Assembly: GCA_016718205.1 (NCBI GenBank)
Contig: JADKEB010000020.1
Span: 26,527-90,526, forward strand
Source of the DNA: Saprospiraceae bacterium
Lineage (GTDB): Bacteria > Bacteroidota > Bacteroidia > Chitinophagales > Saprospiraceae
Reading direction: 5' to 3'
DNA length: 64,000 bases
Under the pieces are notes generated by a model that saw nothing but the letters and a program-made list of their open reading frames with translations, was not told the DNA's origin and did not search any database. The translations under genes were made by a program, and so were the position numbers. Of the stretch, positions 39,601 to 48,571 are shown in pieces; the first letter of the stretch is position 1; every line of letters starts with the position of its first letter.

Positions 39601-40209
39601 ATGGATTTATTCAGCACGGAATCAGACAGCTCAAAAAACATATTGCCCAAGGATGGTATCGTCAATTATCATGGCATAATAATGACAAAAAAGGTAACCA
39701 ATCACTATTTTGAAACCCTGATGAATACCATTGAATGGAAAAATGATCAGGCTGTCATATATGGAAAACTGATCACCACAAAACGAAAAGTAGCCTGGTA
39801 TGGTGACACAGACTTTGAGTCCACATATTCAAATATCACTAAAAAAGCTCTGTCATGGACACCTGAATTGCTCGAACTGAAAACAATGGCTGAAGTAAAG
39901 ACCGGAGAAAAATTTAACTCCTGCCTGCTCAACCTCTACCACAATGGTGAGGAAGGTATGACATGGCACAGTGACGCCGAAAAAGACCTAAAAAAGAACG
40001 GAGCTATAGATTCCTTGAGTTTTGGTGCCGAGCGAAAGTTTGCATTTAAACACAAATCGACAAAAGAAACGGTATCAATAGTTTTGGAACATGGCAGTCT
40101 ACTGGTCATGAAAGATACCACGCAGACTAACTGGCTGCACAGACTTCCTCCAACAAAACTCGTACACAAACCAAGGGTCAACATCACCTTCAGAGCCATG
40201 AACCTCTAA
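39601..40209 (+). CDS. alkB: AlkB-family 2-oxoglutarate/Fe(II) dioxygenase
   Basis: An oxidative DNA/RNA demethylase of 202 residues that repairs alkylated bases. The iron ligands are H123 and D125 (HSD) and H180; the 2-oxoglutarate-binding arginine motif RVNITFR is at 192-198. LNLYHNGEEGMTWHSD is typical of the AlkB2/ABH2-like subgroup. It stands alone. Confidence 0.92.
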   Translation: MDLFSTESDSSKNILPKDGIVNYHGIIMTKKVTNHYFETLMNTIEWKNDQAVIYGKLITTKRKVAWYGDTDFESTYSNITKKALSWTPELLELKTMAEVKTGEKFNSCLLNLYHNGEEGMTWHSDAEKDLKKNGAIDSLSFGAERKFAFKHKSTKETVSIVLEHGSLLVMKDTTQTNWLHRLPPTKLVHKPRVNITFRAMNL

Positions 40210-40421
40210 GTGCAACTAAGAGTATGGTAGGCCATTTATTCAATGGGATGGTGTCCAACTACTGAAAATAGATGGAGATTTTCTGAAAGATCAGTAATCC
40301 CTGCTTGATGCAGGAGTAGGATATGGCGACTCTTTAGAGTATCTTGCTTGATTTAAAAAGTTGGCTTTTATACTTTATGGTTCATTTTTAATCTATTTTT
40401 TACATTTTTACAACTTTATAG

Positions 40422-40451
40422 TTGTATATTGCGAAAATAGGTATACATTTG
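40422..40451 (+). promoter_or_regulatory. Promoter of the toxin-antitoxin operon
   Basis: TTG (40422-40424) and TACATTTG (40444-40451) with a 19-base spacer, the best match in the window to the Bacteroidota -33/-7 consensus. The toxin ATG is 17 bases downstream. Confidence 0.6.
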
Positions 40452-40468
40452 TGGTACCAAACAAACAT

Positions 40469-40816
40469 ATGAGCAAAGAAGCTGAAGTAATCAACTTCTT
40501 AAAAAAATTTAAGGAGAAGATGGAGATTTGGGATGTGCTATTTCGTGACGATAGAGGCAAAAATGCACAATCGCTCGTAGATTTAGAACTTCGCCCCATC
40601 GAACGTAAAACTATACTTGTATTACTTGAAACCAAAGACTACAGCGAAGGTCCACTTGAAGAAAAATTATATGGAGGTGCTGAGATGTGGGTGTTTGGTA
40701 AAAATGTAAAAGAGAAGGAAGTGTACATCAAAATCACTATGGGTGCTATGGGCAGCAGTGTTATACGTATTTCCTTTCACTTGGCACAACACAAAATAGA
40801 ATATCCTTTAAAATAG
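40469..40816 (+). CDS. MqsR-like toxin
   Basis: A 115-residue protein that resembles MqsR-type ribosome-dependent or free mRNA interferases of the RelE superfamily. The order of conserved segments (LELRPIERKTILVLLETKDY, MWVFGKNVKEKEVYIKI, then VIRISFH) parallels the MqsR sheet. The ATG at 40469 is preferred because it follows the -7 box; the upstream open frame is hydrophobic and lies within the promoter. The antitoxin-like gene starts six bases after its stop. Toxin activity is inferred. Confidence 0.75.
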   Translation: MSKEAEVINFLKKFKEKMEIWDVLFRDDRGKNAQSLVDLELRPIERKTILVLLETKDYSEGPLEEKLYGGAEMWVFGKNVKEKEVYIKITMGAMGSSVIRISFHLAQHKIEYPLK

Positions 40817-40822
40817 AACAAT

Positions 40823-41827
40823 ATGAAGAGTCCAATCACAGGTGAAGAAATGAAATTGAGCAAGGAACGCAGATCTATGGATTTCAGAAAAGAAACATTT
40901 GAAATTGTTTATCATTATTATAAATGCGAAAAAACTGGAGAACAATTTACCACCACATCATTAGATGAAGTGAATTTGAATCAGGTATATAATCAATATC
41001 GGGACAGATTCAATATTCCGTTTTCAGATGAAATCATCAGAATTCGTGAAAAGTACGGATTGTCAGCAGTAAAGATGTCGGAGATTTTAGGCTTTGGAGT
41101 AAACAGTTACCGCCAGTATGAAGCAGGTGATATGCCGAGTGTAGCAAACGCAAAGTCAATTCTCATGATGGACGACCCGAAGTTTTTTATTGATATTGTG
41201 GATCTATGTGCTACCATCGACGACAAAGCAAAAGCAAAATACATTCAAAAAGCAAAATTATTGGTTGAGGAAAGAAAGCGAAACATTTTCTATTTAAATT
41301 TCAAAGAATATTTAATGGGCAATCACCTGGCTGATATTTATTCGGGATACAGAAATCCAAACTTTGAAAAATTTACTGAAATGATAATATATTTTTCAGA
41401 AAAGATGGAACCATTCAAAACCAAAATGAATAAACTGCTATTCTATGCTGATTTTTTAATGTTCAAACAAAGTTGTTTTTCTATTAGCGGAGTTCGATAC
41501 AAAGCCATTGATATGGGACCTGTGCCAAATAATTTTCAAAGTATTTTTGAATATTTAGACAACAAAGGTGATATAAATATTTATACCACTGAATTTCCAA
41601 ACGGATATACAGGCGAACAATTTAAAGCAAAGAAAGAAAGACCATTTAAAGCGGCGCTCTTTACGGAAAGTGAGCTGGAAGTTTTATTGAAAGTTGCAAC
41701 TGTATTTAAACCCACAAGCACCAACGACATTATTGAGTTGAGTCATTTGGAAGAAGCGTGGAAGAAAAACGTAAAAGATAAAAGTGTAATCAGTTATGAA
41801 TATGCATTTGAATTAAATCAGATTTAA
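40823..41827 (+). CDS. MqsA-like antitoxin fused to a Panacea (SocA-like, DUF4065) domain
   Basis: A 334-residue protein in three parts. Residues 1-45 align with the MqsA zinc ribbon, but three of four cysteine ligands are replaced (SPIT for CPxC, CEKT for CxxC). Residues about 65-125 contain a helix-turn-helix (YGLSAVKMSEILGFGVNSYR) that should bind the operon promoter. Residues about 190-330 (KMNKLLFYADFLMFKQ, ALFTESELEVLL) match the Panacea/SocA-type domain found in many antitoxins, which neutralises varied toxins. It follows the toxin gene directly. Function is inferred from family and position. Confidence 0.8.
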   Translation: MKSPITGEEMKLSKERRSMDFRKETFEIVYHYYKCEKTGEQFTTTSLDEVNLNQVYNQYRDRFNIPFSDEIIRIREKYGLSAVKMSEILGFGVNSYRQYEAGDMPSVANAKSILMMDDPKFFIDIVDLCATIDDKAKAKYIQKAKLLVEERKRNIFYLNFKEYLMGNHLADIYSGYRNPNFEKFTEMIIYFSEKMEPFKTKMNKLLFYADFLMFKQSCFSISGVRYKAIDMGPVPNNFQSIFEYLDNKGDINIYTTEFPNGYTGEQFKAKKERPFKAALFTESELEVLLKVATVFKPTSTNDIIELSHLEEAWKKNVKDKSVISYEYAFELNQI

Positions 41828-41877
41828 AATGAGTAACAAGGGTTCAAGTATAGTAAGCAAATTATGTGGGTAAGTGA

Positions 41878-42105
41878 ATCTTCACTCATGATGAAATCAT
41901 AAACCGTGACATCTCATGGCTCAAAAGCAAGTCACTGGCAGACATTGAAAACCTTCCAGGCCCTTTGTGTTGGGTAAAAAAATTATTGAAAACCTGGAAG
42001 CAAGTATAGCAAGTTTTAGAGTAATCAAGATGGCGCAAAATGTGAAAAGGGAAATTTCAGATATTACGGTGATACTGCCTTCCTATTTGTCACTAAGCTG
42101 AACCA
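41878..42105 (+). pseudogene. Frameshifted remnant with a helix-hairpin-helix-like motif
   Basis: Codons from 41878 read DEIINRDISWLKSKSLADIE then NLPGPL; after a change of frame near 41970 the reading continues LGKKIIENLEASIASF and on to a stop around 42105. LPG followed by GKKIIENL resembles a helix-hairpin-helix of DNA repair proteins. No intact gene can be made. Confidence 0.4.
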
Positions 42106-42153
42106 CTGATAGAAAGTTAGCTAAAAATCCATACTGAAAGATTAATCAAAATT

Positions 42154-42191
42154 AAAATCCCTTGATAATCAATATGTTATCAAGGGATTTT
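42154..42191 (-). terminator. Terminator of tRNA-Gln
   Basis: AAAATCCCTTGATAA / TTATCAAGGGATTTT is a perfect 15-base stem with an 8-base loop, directly downstream of the minus-strand tRNA. Confidence 0.85.
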
Positions 42192-42192
42192 G

Positions 42193-42263
42193 TTGACCCA
42201 CTAGGACTCGAACCTAGAATGACGGTACCAAAAACCGGAGTGTTACCATTACACCATGGGTCA
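42193..42263 (-). tRNA. tRNA-Gln(UUG)
   Basis: A 71-base cloverleaf: acceptor TGACCCA / TGGGTCA, T-stem CTAGG / CCTAG with loop TTCGAGT, anticodon loop TTTTGGT with anticodon TTG. The discriminator is A and CCA is not encoded. The anticodon stem CCGGT / ACCGT has a mismatch at its outer pair. Confidence 0.95.
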
Positions 42264-42281
42264 AGGTTTTGTTTGCGGGTG

Positions 42282-42289
42282 CAAAGATA
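42282..42289 (-). promoter_or_regulatory. Candidate -7 box of tRNA-Gln
   Basis: TATCTTTG on the minus strand ends 18 bases before the tRNA 5' end. Confidence 0.45.
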
Positions 42290-42489
42290 AAAATATTGTC
42301 TTTAAATTTTATATAGCCGGACATGTTTTTTTCAAAAAAAAGTATTTTTGATAGTTAAGTAATGTCAAATGAAAAATTTAAAACAGCGAATTTCTTGCTA
42401 TCAATCACATATTAGATCCTTAAGATTCCAATACACAATAAAGTGTCTATTATTTCTGTCATTTTGTCATATTACATCTCAAATTGTTG

Positions 42490-42497
42490 TAATTTTG
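42490..42497 (+). promoter_or_regulatory. Candidate -7 box of miaB
   Basis: TAATTTTG, 25 bases before the miaB start; TTTG at 42463-42466 could be a distant -33. Confidence 0.4.
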
Positions 42498-42522
42498 CAT
42501 CCCAAACTTTATATTTAGAAAC

Positions 42523-43953
42523 ATGTACGATGACAATGTAACCTTGACTGGTATTAAGAAAGAAATAGATGTGGCCAGACAGGGTGAAGTATTATATCAC
42601 CAAAATCTGACATCAGCTTCCAGAAAGTTTTATATAGAATCTTATGGTTGCGCCATGAATTTCAGTGATTCTGAGATAGTGGCTTCCATTCTGGCTGAAG
42701 ATGGTTTTGGCCCTACCAGGATTATGGAGGAAGCTGACCTTATCCTTGTAAATACATGCTCTATCAGAGAAAAAGCAGAAGACACAGTCAGGAATCGCCT
42801 CAGAGTATTTAATGCTCTGAAGTTGAAAAAGCCGGATATGATGATCGGCGTCTTAGGTTGCATGGCCGAAAGACTTAAAGCTAAGCTTCTGGAGCAGGAA
42901 AAACTGGTTGATATCGTGGTTGGACCTGATGCCTACAGAGATTTGCCCAACCTTCTTGCAAAAGTGGATGATGGTGAAAAAGGTATCAATGTATTACTGT
43001 CCCGTGAAGAGACGTATTCTGACATTTCCCCATTGAGATTAGACAGTAATGGTATCGTAGGTTTTATTTCCATCATGAGAGGATGTGACAATATGTGTTC
43101 ATTCTGTGTGGTGCCCTTTACCAGAGGGCGCGAGCGCAGCAGAGATGCGTATTCGATAGTGGCGGAAGCTACAGACCTGTTTCAAAGGGGCTTTAGAGAA
43201 GTCACTTTGTTGGGCCAGAATGTAGATTCATACAAATGGACAAATCCCGATACACAAGAACACGTCAATTTTGCCCAATTGCTCGAAAGAGTGGCCCAAG
43301 TGCACCCGGACCTGAGAGTGAGATTTTCCACATCTCACCCCAAAGATATCACAAATGAAGTGCTACACACTATGTCAAGTCATGAAAACATATGCAAGTA
43401 CATACACTTGCCTGTTCAATCCGGCAATAGTCGTATCCTCGATCTGATGAACCGGACTTATGACCGAGAGTGGTATATGGAACGAGTTGAAGCTATTTAT
43501 AAAATCATACCTGATTGTGCGATTTCATCAGACATCATTTGTGGTTTTTGTACAGAAACGGAGGAGGAGCATCGTGAAACCATCTCCATGATCCAATGGG
43601 CGAAATATAGTATGTCATATATGTTTTTTTACTCTGAGCGACCTGGTACACCAGCAGCTAAAAAATTGAAGGATGACATACCTGAAGATATCAAAAAAAG
43701 AAGACTTCAGGAAGTAGTAGATACGCAAATGAAGATTTCTCAGCAAGTAAATAAAGCTGATATAGGCAAAACTTTCAAAGTGCTTATCGAAGGGAATAGC
43801 AAAAGATCGGATCAGGAATTTAAAGGACGGAACAGCCAGAACAAAATGATCAATTTTCCAAAGCAAGAAGGTCTCAAAGCTGGTGAATATACTTGGGTAA
43901 AAGTAACAGATGCTACCTCAGGGTCGCTAAGAGGGGAAATCGTAGAAAAATAA
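42523..43953 (+). CDS. miaB: tRNA-2-methylthio-N6-dimethylallyladenosine synthase
   Basis: A radical-SAM methylthiotransferase that modifies A37 of tRNAs reading UNN codons. The N-terminal MTTase domain has cluster cysteines C43, C79 and C113. The radical SAM motif C188-x3-C192-x2-C195 is in [24 protein letters not shown]-like domain closes the 476-residue protein. The restriction locus begins 22 bases after it. Confidence 0.95.
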   Translation: MYDDNVTLTGIKKEIDVARQGEVLYHQNLTSASRKFYIESYGCAMNFSDSEIVASILAEDGFGPTRIMEEADLILVNTCSIREKAEDTVRNRLRVFNALKLKKPDMMIGVLGCMAERLKAKLLEQEKLVDIVVGPDAYRDLPNLLAKVDDGEKGINVLLSREETYSDISPLRLDSNGIVGFISIMRGCDNMCSFCVVPFTRGRERSRDAYSIVAEATDLFQRGFREVTLLGQNVDSYKWTNPDTQEHVNFAQLLERVAQVHPDLRVRFSTSHPKDITNEVLHTMSSHENICKYIHLPVQSGNSRILDLMNRTYDREWYMERVEAIYKIIPDCAISSDIICGFCTETEEEHRETISMIQWAKYSMSYMFFYSERPGTPAAKKLKDDIPEDIKKRRLQEVVDTQMKISQQVNKADIGKTFKVLIEGNSKRSDQEFKGRNSQNKMINFPKQEGLKAGEYTWVKVTDATSGSLRGEIVEK

Positions 43954-43975
43954 TTTTTGAGCAAAATCTTGAAGT

Positions 43976-45277
43976 ATGATTAACAAAACAGTCCACAAAA
44001 TAATAAACGGAGACAGCCGACAAATGAGTGAAGTAAATGACAAGAGTGTTCATTTAATTGTAACTTCTCCGCCATATTGGCAATTAAAAGATTATGGAAC
44101 AGAAAATCAAATAGGCTTCCATGATGATTATGAAACATATATCAACCATTTAAATTTAACTTGGCAAGAGTGTTTTAGAGTTCTGCACGATGGTTGCAGA
44201 TTATGCATAAATATTGGAGACCAGTTTGCACGTTCTACTTACTACGGAAGATACAAAATTATTCCTATTCATTCAGAAATCATCAAATTTTGCGAAATGA
44301 TAGGATTTGACTTTATGGGTTCAATTATTTGGCAAAAAACAACAACAATGAATACTTCTGGTGGAGCAAGTATAATGGGTAGTTTTCCTCATCCAAGAAA
44401 CGGGATTGTTAAATTAGATTTTGAATATATATTATTGTTTAAAAAACCTGGAACTTCTCCTAAACCAACAAGTGAACAAAAGGAAAATTCCATAATGACA
44501 AATGAAGAATGGAATACTTATTTTAACGGACATTGGTATTTTACAGGTGCAAGACAAGATAAACATTTAGCAATGTTTCCAAATGAATTACCAAAAAGGT
44601 TGATTAAAATGTTTTCATTTCCAAATGAGACAGTGCTTGACCCTTTTATGGGAAGTGGGACTACATCCTATGTTTCAAAAATGTTAAATAGAAATTCCAT
44701 AGGTTATGAAATTAATCCAAATTTCATATCTATTATAAAAGAAAGAATTGGTGATAGTGATGCTTTTGCAAATTCTGAAATTGAGATATTAAAACAAGAA
44801 AATTTGAACTCAAATTTTGAAGAAAAAATTAATTCATTACCTTATAAATTTATTGATACTCATAAATTAGATAAAAAGATAGATATTAAAAAAATTCAGT
44901 ATGGTTCTAAATTAGATGCAAACAGCACTGGAAAAAGAGAAGAGTTTTTTACTGTAAAAGAAATTGTTAGTCCCGAATTAATAAAACTTGATAATGATTT
45001 AGTTATCAGGCTTATTGGTATTAAACAAAATACTGAAATTAATGGAAAAGCAAATGAGTATCTGATCAGCAAATTACGTGGAAAAAAAGTTTTTTTAAAA
45101 TATGATGAAACTAAACACGATAGCGAAAACAATCTTATGGCTTATTTATATTTAGAAAATAAGACTTTTATAAATGCCCATTTATTAAAGGAGAATTTGG
45201 TAATTGTAGATAGTACTTTTGAATTCAAATATAAGAAAAAATTTTTAAATATATCTGAACAAATAGATGGCAAATAA
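43976..45277 (+). CDS. DNA methyltransferase (m4C/m6A type) with SNase-like C-terminal domain
   Basis: The methyltransferase of a type II restriction system. Motif IV TSPPYW is at residues 30-35 and motif I DPFMGSGT at 222-229, an order (IV before I) that marks the beta group; SPPY/W is typical of N4-cytosine enzymes. Residues about 330-427 resemble staphylococcal nuclease: LVIRLIGIK, KANEYLISKLRGKKVFLKYD and LMAYLYLENKTFINAHLL. The second catalytic arginine position is not arginine (SENNLMAY), so the domain is probably inactive. Overlaps the next gene by 11 bases. Confidence 0.85.
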   Translation: MINKTVHKIINGDSRQMSEVNDKSVHLIVTSPPYWQLKDYGTENQIGFHDDYETYINHLNLTWQECFRVLHDGCRLCINIGDQFARSTYYGRYKIIPIHSEIIKFCEMIGFDFMGSIIWQKTTTMNTSGGASIMGSFPHPRNGIVKLDFEYILLFKKPGTSPKPTSEQKENSIMTNEEWNTYFNGHWYFTGARQDKHLAMFPNELPKRLIKMFSFPNETVLDPFMGSGTTSYVSKMLNRNSIGYEINPNFISIIKERIGDSDAFANSEIEILKQENLNSNFEEKINSLPYKFIDTHKLDKKIDIKKIQYGSKLDANSTGKREEFFTVKEIVSPELIKLDNDLVIRLIGIKQNTEINGKANEYLISKLRGKKVFLKYDETKHDSENNLMAYLYLENKTFINAHLLKENLVIVDSTFEFKYKKKFLNISEQIDGK

Positions 45278-45920
45278 TTATTGGTTAGAGCAGGAAAAAG
45301 TATTTCTCAAAGCAATAAGTGGAGTTGAAATACCTAATGAAAAATTAGAAAATGTTGATTCTATACTAATTAAAAGTATAGCTGACATAAATTCTATTCC
45401 TTCGGGTGGTGGTTGCTATTGGATTTGGACAAATGAACCTGTTAAACACTCTTTACATAAACATAATACACCGAAACTACTTAATGGCGGTGAGATCATA
45501 TATAATGGGATAGCTAAGGATGATGTAAAAGGGAGAATATTCCATCATTTATTTGGTTTTGAAGATGCTACATGGTCTGGAATAAGTCTTGATATTTATA
45601 CAAAAAATTCTGTTTCTCACAGAAAGAAAGCCTGCTCACCTTTAGGAAAGGTTCCCTACACTAATAACAAACCAATTAGAAATAAAACCCAATTATTAGA
45701 ACTTAATTTGTTTGATTATGAAAAGGATTTTATTCAAATGAATAATTTTGATGTTTTTTATTTCAGAAATGGGATAAATATAGCCGATCGAAAACACATT
45801 GATAATGATTTTCAAATTTATTTTATTATAGGACTCACGAGTTTGTATTTGGAACATATCGAAAAGCAATGGAGAGAGTTTGGTTTACCCAAACTTTGTT
45901 CCTACAGTTTGGGGAGATAA
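45267..45920 (+). CDS. GIY-YIG-like nuclease of the restriction locus
   Basis: A 217-residue protein. GCYWIW at residues 49-54 and IIYNGIA at 77-83, followed by R90 and H93/H94 (GRIFHHL), match the order of the GIY-YIG nuclease core (GxY, YxG, R-x3-H), as in Eco29kI-type restriction enzymes. The start overlaps the methyltransferase and the stop is 7 bases before the MjaI-type gene, so all three are one operon. Whether it is a second endonuclease or a nicking/accessory factor is unknown. Confidence 0.6.
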   Translation: MANNYWLEQEKVFLKAISGVEIPNEKLENVDSILIKSIADINSIPSGGGCYWIWTNEPVKHSLHKHNTPKLLNGGEIIYNGIAKDDVKGRIFHHLFGFEDATWSGISLDIYTKNSVSHRKKACSPLGKVPYTNNKPIRNKTQLLELNLFDYEKDFIQMNNFDVFYFRNGINIADRKHIDNDFQIYFIIGLTSLYLEHIEKQWREFGLPKLCSYSLGR

Positions 45921-45927
45921 AAAAATA

Positions 45928-46638
45928 ATGATGGTTAGAAAGGAATTTAAAAAATACTCATTGGAGTTTGGTAAAAAAGAAAAAGTTTTAAACTATACTT
46001 GCCAAACCTACCAATTGTCAAGACCAAATAAAGTAGGTGCTGTTATGGCATTAATTCGTGAATGTCAGCCAAAAACTATTACTGAATGGGAAGAATGGTA
46101 CTTTAAAAATGCAACAACTTATGGAAAAAATACCTTTAAAGTTACAAAAGAAAGCCTGGAAGAACTTGGCGAAAGGCTTTACGAAAAAATTACAGAAGTT
46201 GTAATTCCTGAATGGCAAGAAGCCTTTAATAACTTAAATAAACAAGATTGTTATGATTATATTTACAATCTTACGATAAACAGGACTTTTGATGGTTTCC
46301 TAAGAGAAAAATCTGTTGTTAATGATGGTCTTTCAAAAATATTTACAGAAGTGAGCTTTGAAGAAAGCCCGTCTGAACTTGACCATGCAGGCGATATTGA
46401 CTACTTGGGATATGTAAAAGAAAACATTGCATTTGGTGTTCAAATAAAACCTGTAACCGCTCAATCTAATTTTGGCAATTATTCAATTTCAGAAAGGATG
46501 AAAGCAAGTTTTGAAAGTTTTGAAAGGGATTATAAAGGTAAAGTATTCATAGTTTTTAGCTTAGATGGAGAAATTGCAAATATTGAAGTTATTGATCAAA
46601 TAAAAAATGAAATAACACGATTAAATCATCAATTATAA
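45928..46638 (+). CDS. MjaI-family type II restriction endonuclease
   Basis: A 236-residue protein resembling RE_MjaI enzymes, which cut at CTAG. YTCQTYQLSRPNKVGAVMAL and ITEWEEWYFKNATTYGKN are recognised family segments. A PD-(D/E)xK-like core is visible as LDHAGDIDYLG (D156, D158) followed by GVQIKP (K174). ATGs at 45928 and 45931 are both possible; the frame is open further upstream, but that overlaps the previous gene. The cutting site is inferred from the family. Confidence 0.75.
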   Translation: MMVRKEFKKYSLEFGKKEKVLNYTCQTYQLSRPNKVGAVMALIRECQPKTITEWEEWYFKNATTYGKNTFKVTKESLEELGERLYEKITEVVIPEWQEAFNNLNKQDCYDYIYNLTINRTFDGFLREKSVVNDGLSKIFTEVSFEESPSELDHAGDIDYLGYVKENIAFGVQIKPVTAQSNFGNYSISERMKASFESFERDYKGKVFIVFSLDGEIANIEVIDQIKNEITRLNHQL

Positions 46639-46646
46639 CTCGTACC

Positions 46647-47267
46647 ATGATCAACGACATTAACCAACTAGATCTGAATAAGACCTATTCTTATGCTGAT
46701 TATCTTCTTTGGAGATTTGAAGAGCGTGTAGAATTGATCAAAGGAAAGATATTGAAAATGTCTCCCGCTCCGAGTCGTAAACACCAAGGCATTTCAAGTA
46801 CAATCCATATACTTCTGGGTAATTATTTAATGCAAAAAGGATGTGTTTTATATGCAGCACCTTTTGATGTAAGATTGCCCATCTCTGAAGATCTCAATAT
46901 TTCAAAAAAGTATAAAAACAAAGCCAAAAAGCTTCAGGATGGAAAAATACTTACTGTGGTTCAGCCGGATATTACGGTAGTTTGTGATCCGGATAAATTG
47001 GATGAAAGAGGTTGTATCGGTGCGCCGGATTTGGTCATAGAAATACTTTCTCCCGGTAATAAAGATATAGAGCTCAAAGACAAATTTGAAATATATCAAG
47101 AGTCCGGTATCAAAGAGTACTGGATTGTAGAGCCGGATGAATACATAATAGTATATACTTTACAAAAAGGAAAATACAACGGAAGCAAACCATTTACATC
47201 GGGTGAGAAGGTGACATCAACCTTAATGCCCGAATTAGCATTAAATGTAAGTGAAATATTCAGGTAA
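46647..47267 (+). CDS. Uma2-family (DUF820) restriction endonuclease-like protein
   Basis: A 206-residue PD-(D/E)xK-fold protein. QPDITVVCDPDKL, APDLVIEILSPGNKDIELKD and YWIVEPDE are the diagnostic block with the putative catalytic D, E and K. Uma2 proteins are common and their role is unclear; some are linked to mobile elements. It starts nine bases after the MjaI-type gene, so it may be read from the same transcript. Confidence 0.88.
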   Translation: MINDINQLDLNKTYSYADYLLWRFEERVELIKGKILKMSPAPSRKHQGISSTIHILLGNYLMQKGCVLYAAPFDVRLPISEDLNISKKYKNKAKKLQDGKILTVVQPDITVVCDPDKLDERGCIGAPDLVIEILSPGNKDIELKDKFEIYQESGIKEYWIVEPDEYIIVYTLQKGKYNGSKPFTSGEKVTSTLMPELALNVSEIFR

Positions 47268-47299
47268 CTTATCATAAATCAACATACAAATAATTTAGT

Positions 47300-48568
47300 T
47301 TGAACATACAGGGAGTTAAACAAAGATTTGGAATCATAGGTCGCTCACCATTGCTGGAAAGGGCACTTAACACGGCTATGAGAGTAGCATCGACAGATCT
47401 TTCAGTACTTATACAAGGAGAAAGTGGTGTAGGCAAGGAAGTATTCAGTCGCATCATACATGATTTGTCAGTGCGCAAACATAACAATTTTATCGCCATC
47501 AACTGTGGTGCTATTCCGGCTGGAACCATCAACTCCGAACTTTTTGGACATGAAAAAGGGTCATTTACCGGTGCTTTGGGCGAACGCAAAGGATATTTCG
47601 AAACAGTCAATGGTGGTACCATTTTTTTGGATGAGATCGGAGAGATGCCACTTGATACTCAAGCTTATCTGCTGAGGATGCTGGAATCGGGCGAATTTCT
47701 GAGAGTGGGCTCATCGAAGGTACTCATCACTGATGTACGGGTTATTGCAGCCACCAATGTCAATCTGGAAGAGAAAATTCATTCAGGAAAATTCAGAGAG
47801 GATCTTTACTACAGATTGAATACTGTGCCTATCAGAGTGCCTGCCTTACATGAAAGACGTGATGACATCTATATGCTGTTCAGAAAGTTTTCAGGTGATT
47901 TTGCTGAAAAATATCGTTCAGACTCCATCACCCTGACACCGGAAGCCAAGCTTATATTGGAAAACTACAGGTGGCCCGGAAATATCCGTGAGCTGAAAAA
48001 TATGGTAGAGCAACTCAGCGTTCTGTCAGAACAAAAAGAGGTTGATGCCGAACACCTTGTGGAATTGGTACCGCACCTTACTGAAAGATTGCTTCCCAGC
48101 AAAAAGTTTGATAGTACCCAGACTGAAGGTGGATTTCATGAAAGAGAGATCATATTTAAGTTTTTACTCGAGATGAAAAGTGATCTCAGTGATCTAAAAT
48201 CACTCATATACGAACTGATAAGGACGAATGACCTTACATTGCCTGATATATCAGCGCTGAAAAATATGTCGTCTTACAATGCAGAAGCTTTGTTTACGAA
48301 AAACTACCCTACCCCAGCCTCTTCCATGCGCAATGAAGAATATGAACCTTATGACAATAAACCGATATTGCTGCAAAACAAACAAAACTTCCACCAGACC
48401 GATGAAGTGGAAGAAATAAAATCCATCGAGGAAATGGAAAAGGACATGATAAGAAAGGCTTTAAAAAAATTTAATAACAGGAGAAAAGATGCCGCAGATG
48501 AACTCGGTATTTCGGAAAGAACACTCTACCGCAAAATTAAAGAATACAATATACCTGAAAAACTGTAG
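47300..48568 (+). CDS. Sigma-54 interaction (AAA+) transcriptional regulator
   Basis: A 422-residue NtrC-like activator without receiver domain. Walker A GESGVGKE is at 40-47, the sigma-54-binding loop appears as GSFTGA (87-92, usually GAFTGA), and Walker B is GGTIFLDEIGE. A Fis-type helix-turn-helix ends the protein (KDAADELGISERTLYRKIKE). The start is TTG, with no ATG upstream in frame; the N-terminus VKQRFGIIGRSPLL fits the family. An aminotransferase gene follows 3 bases after the stop. Confidence 0.9.
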   Translation: MNIQGVKQRFGIIGRSPLLERALNTAMRVASTDLSVLIQGESGVGKEVFSRIIHDLSVRKHNNFIAINCGAIPAGTINSELFGHEKGSFTGALGERKGYFETVNGGTIFLDEIGEMPLDTQAYLLRMLESGEFLRVGSSKVLITDVRVIAATNVNLEEKIHSGKFREDLYYRLNTVPIRVPALHERRDDIYMLFRKFSGDFAEKYRSDSITLTPEAKLILENYRWPGNIRELKNMVEQLSVLSEQKEVDAEHLVELVPHLTERLLPSKKFDSTQTEGGFHEREIIFKFLLEMKSDLSDLKSLIYELIRTNDLTLPDISALKNMSSYNAEALFTKNYPTPASSMRNEEYEPYDNKPILLQNKQNFHQTDEVEEIKSIEEMEKDMIRKALKKFNNRRKDAADELGISERTLYRKIKEYNIPEKL

Positions 48569-48571
48569 ATT

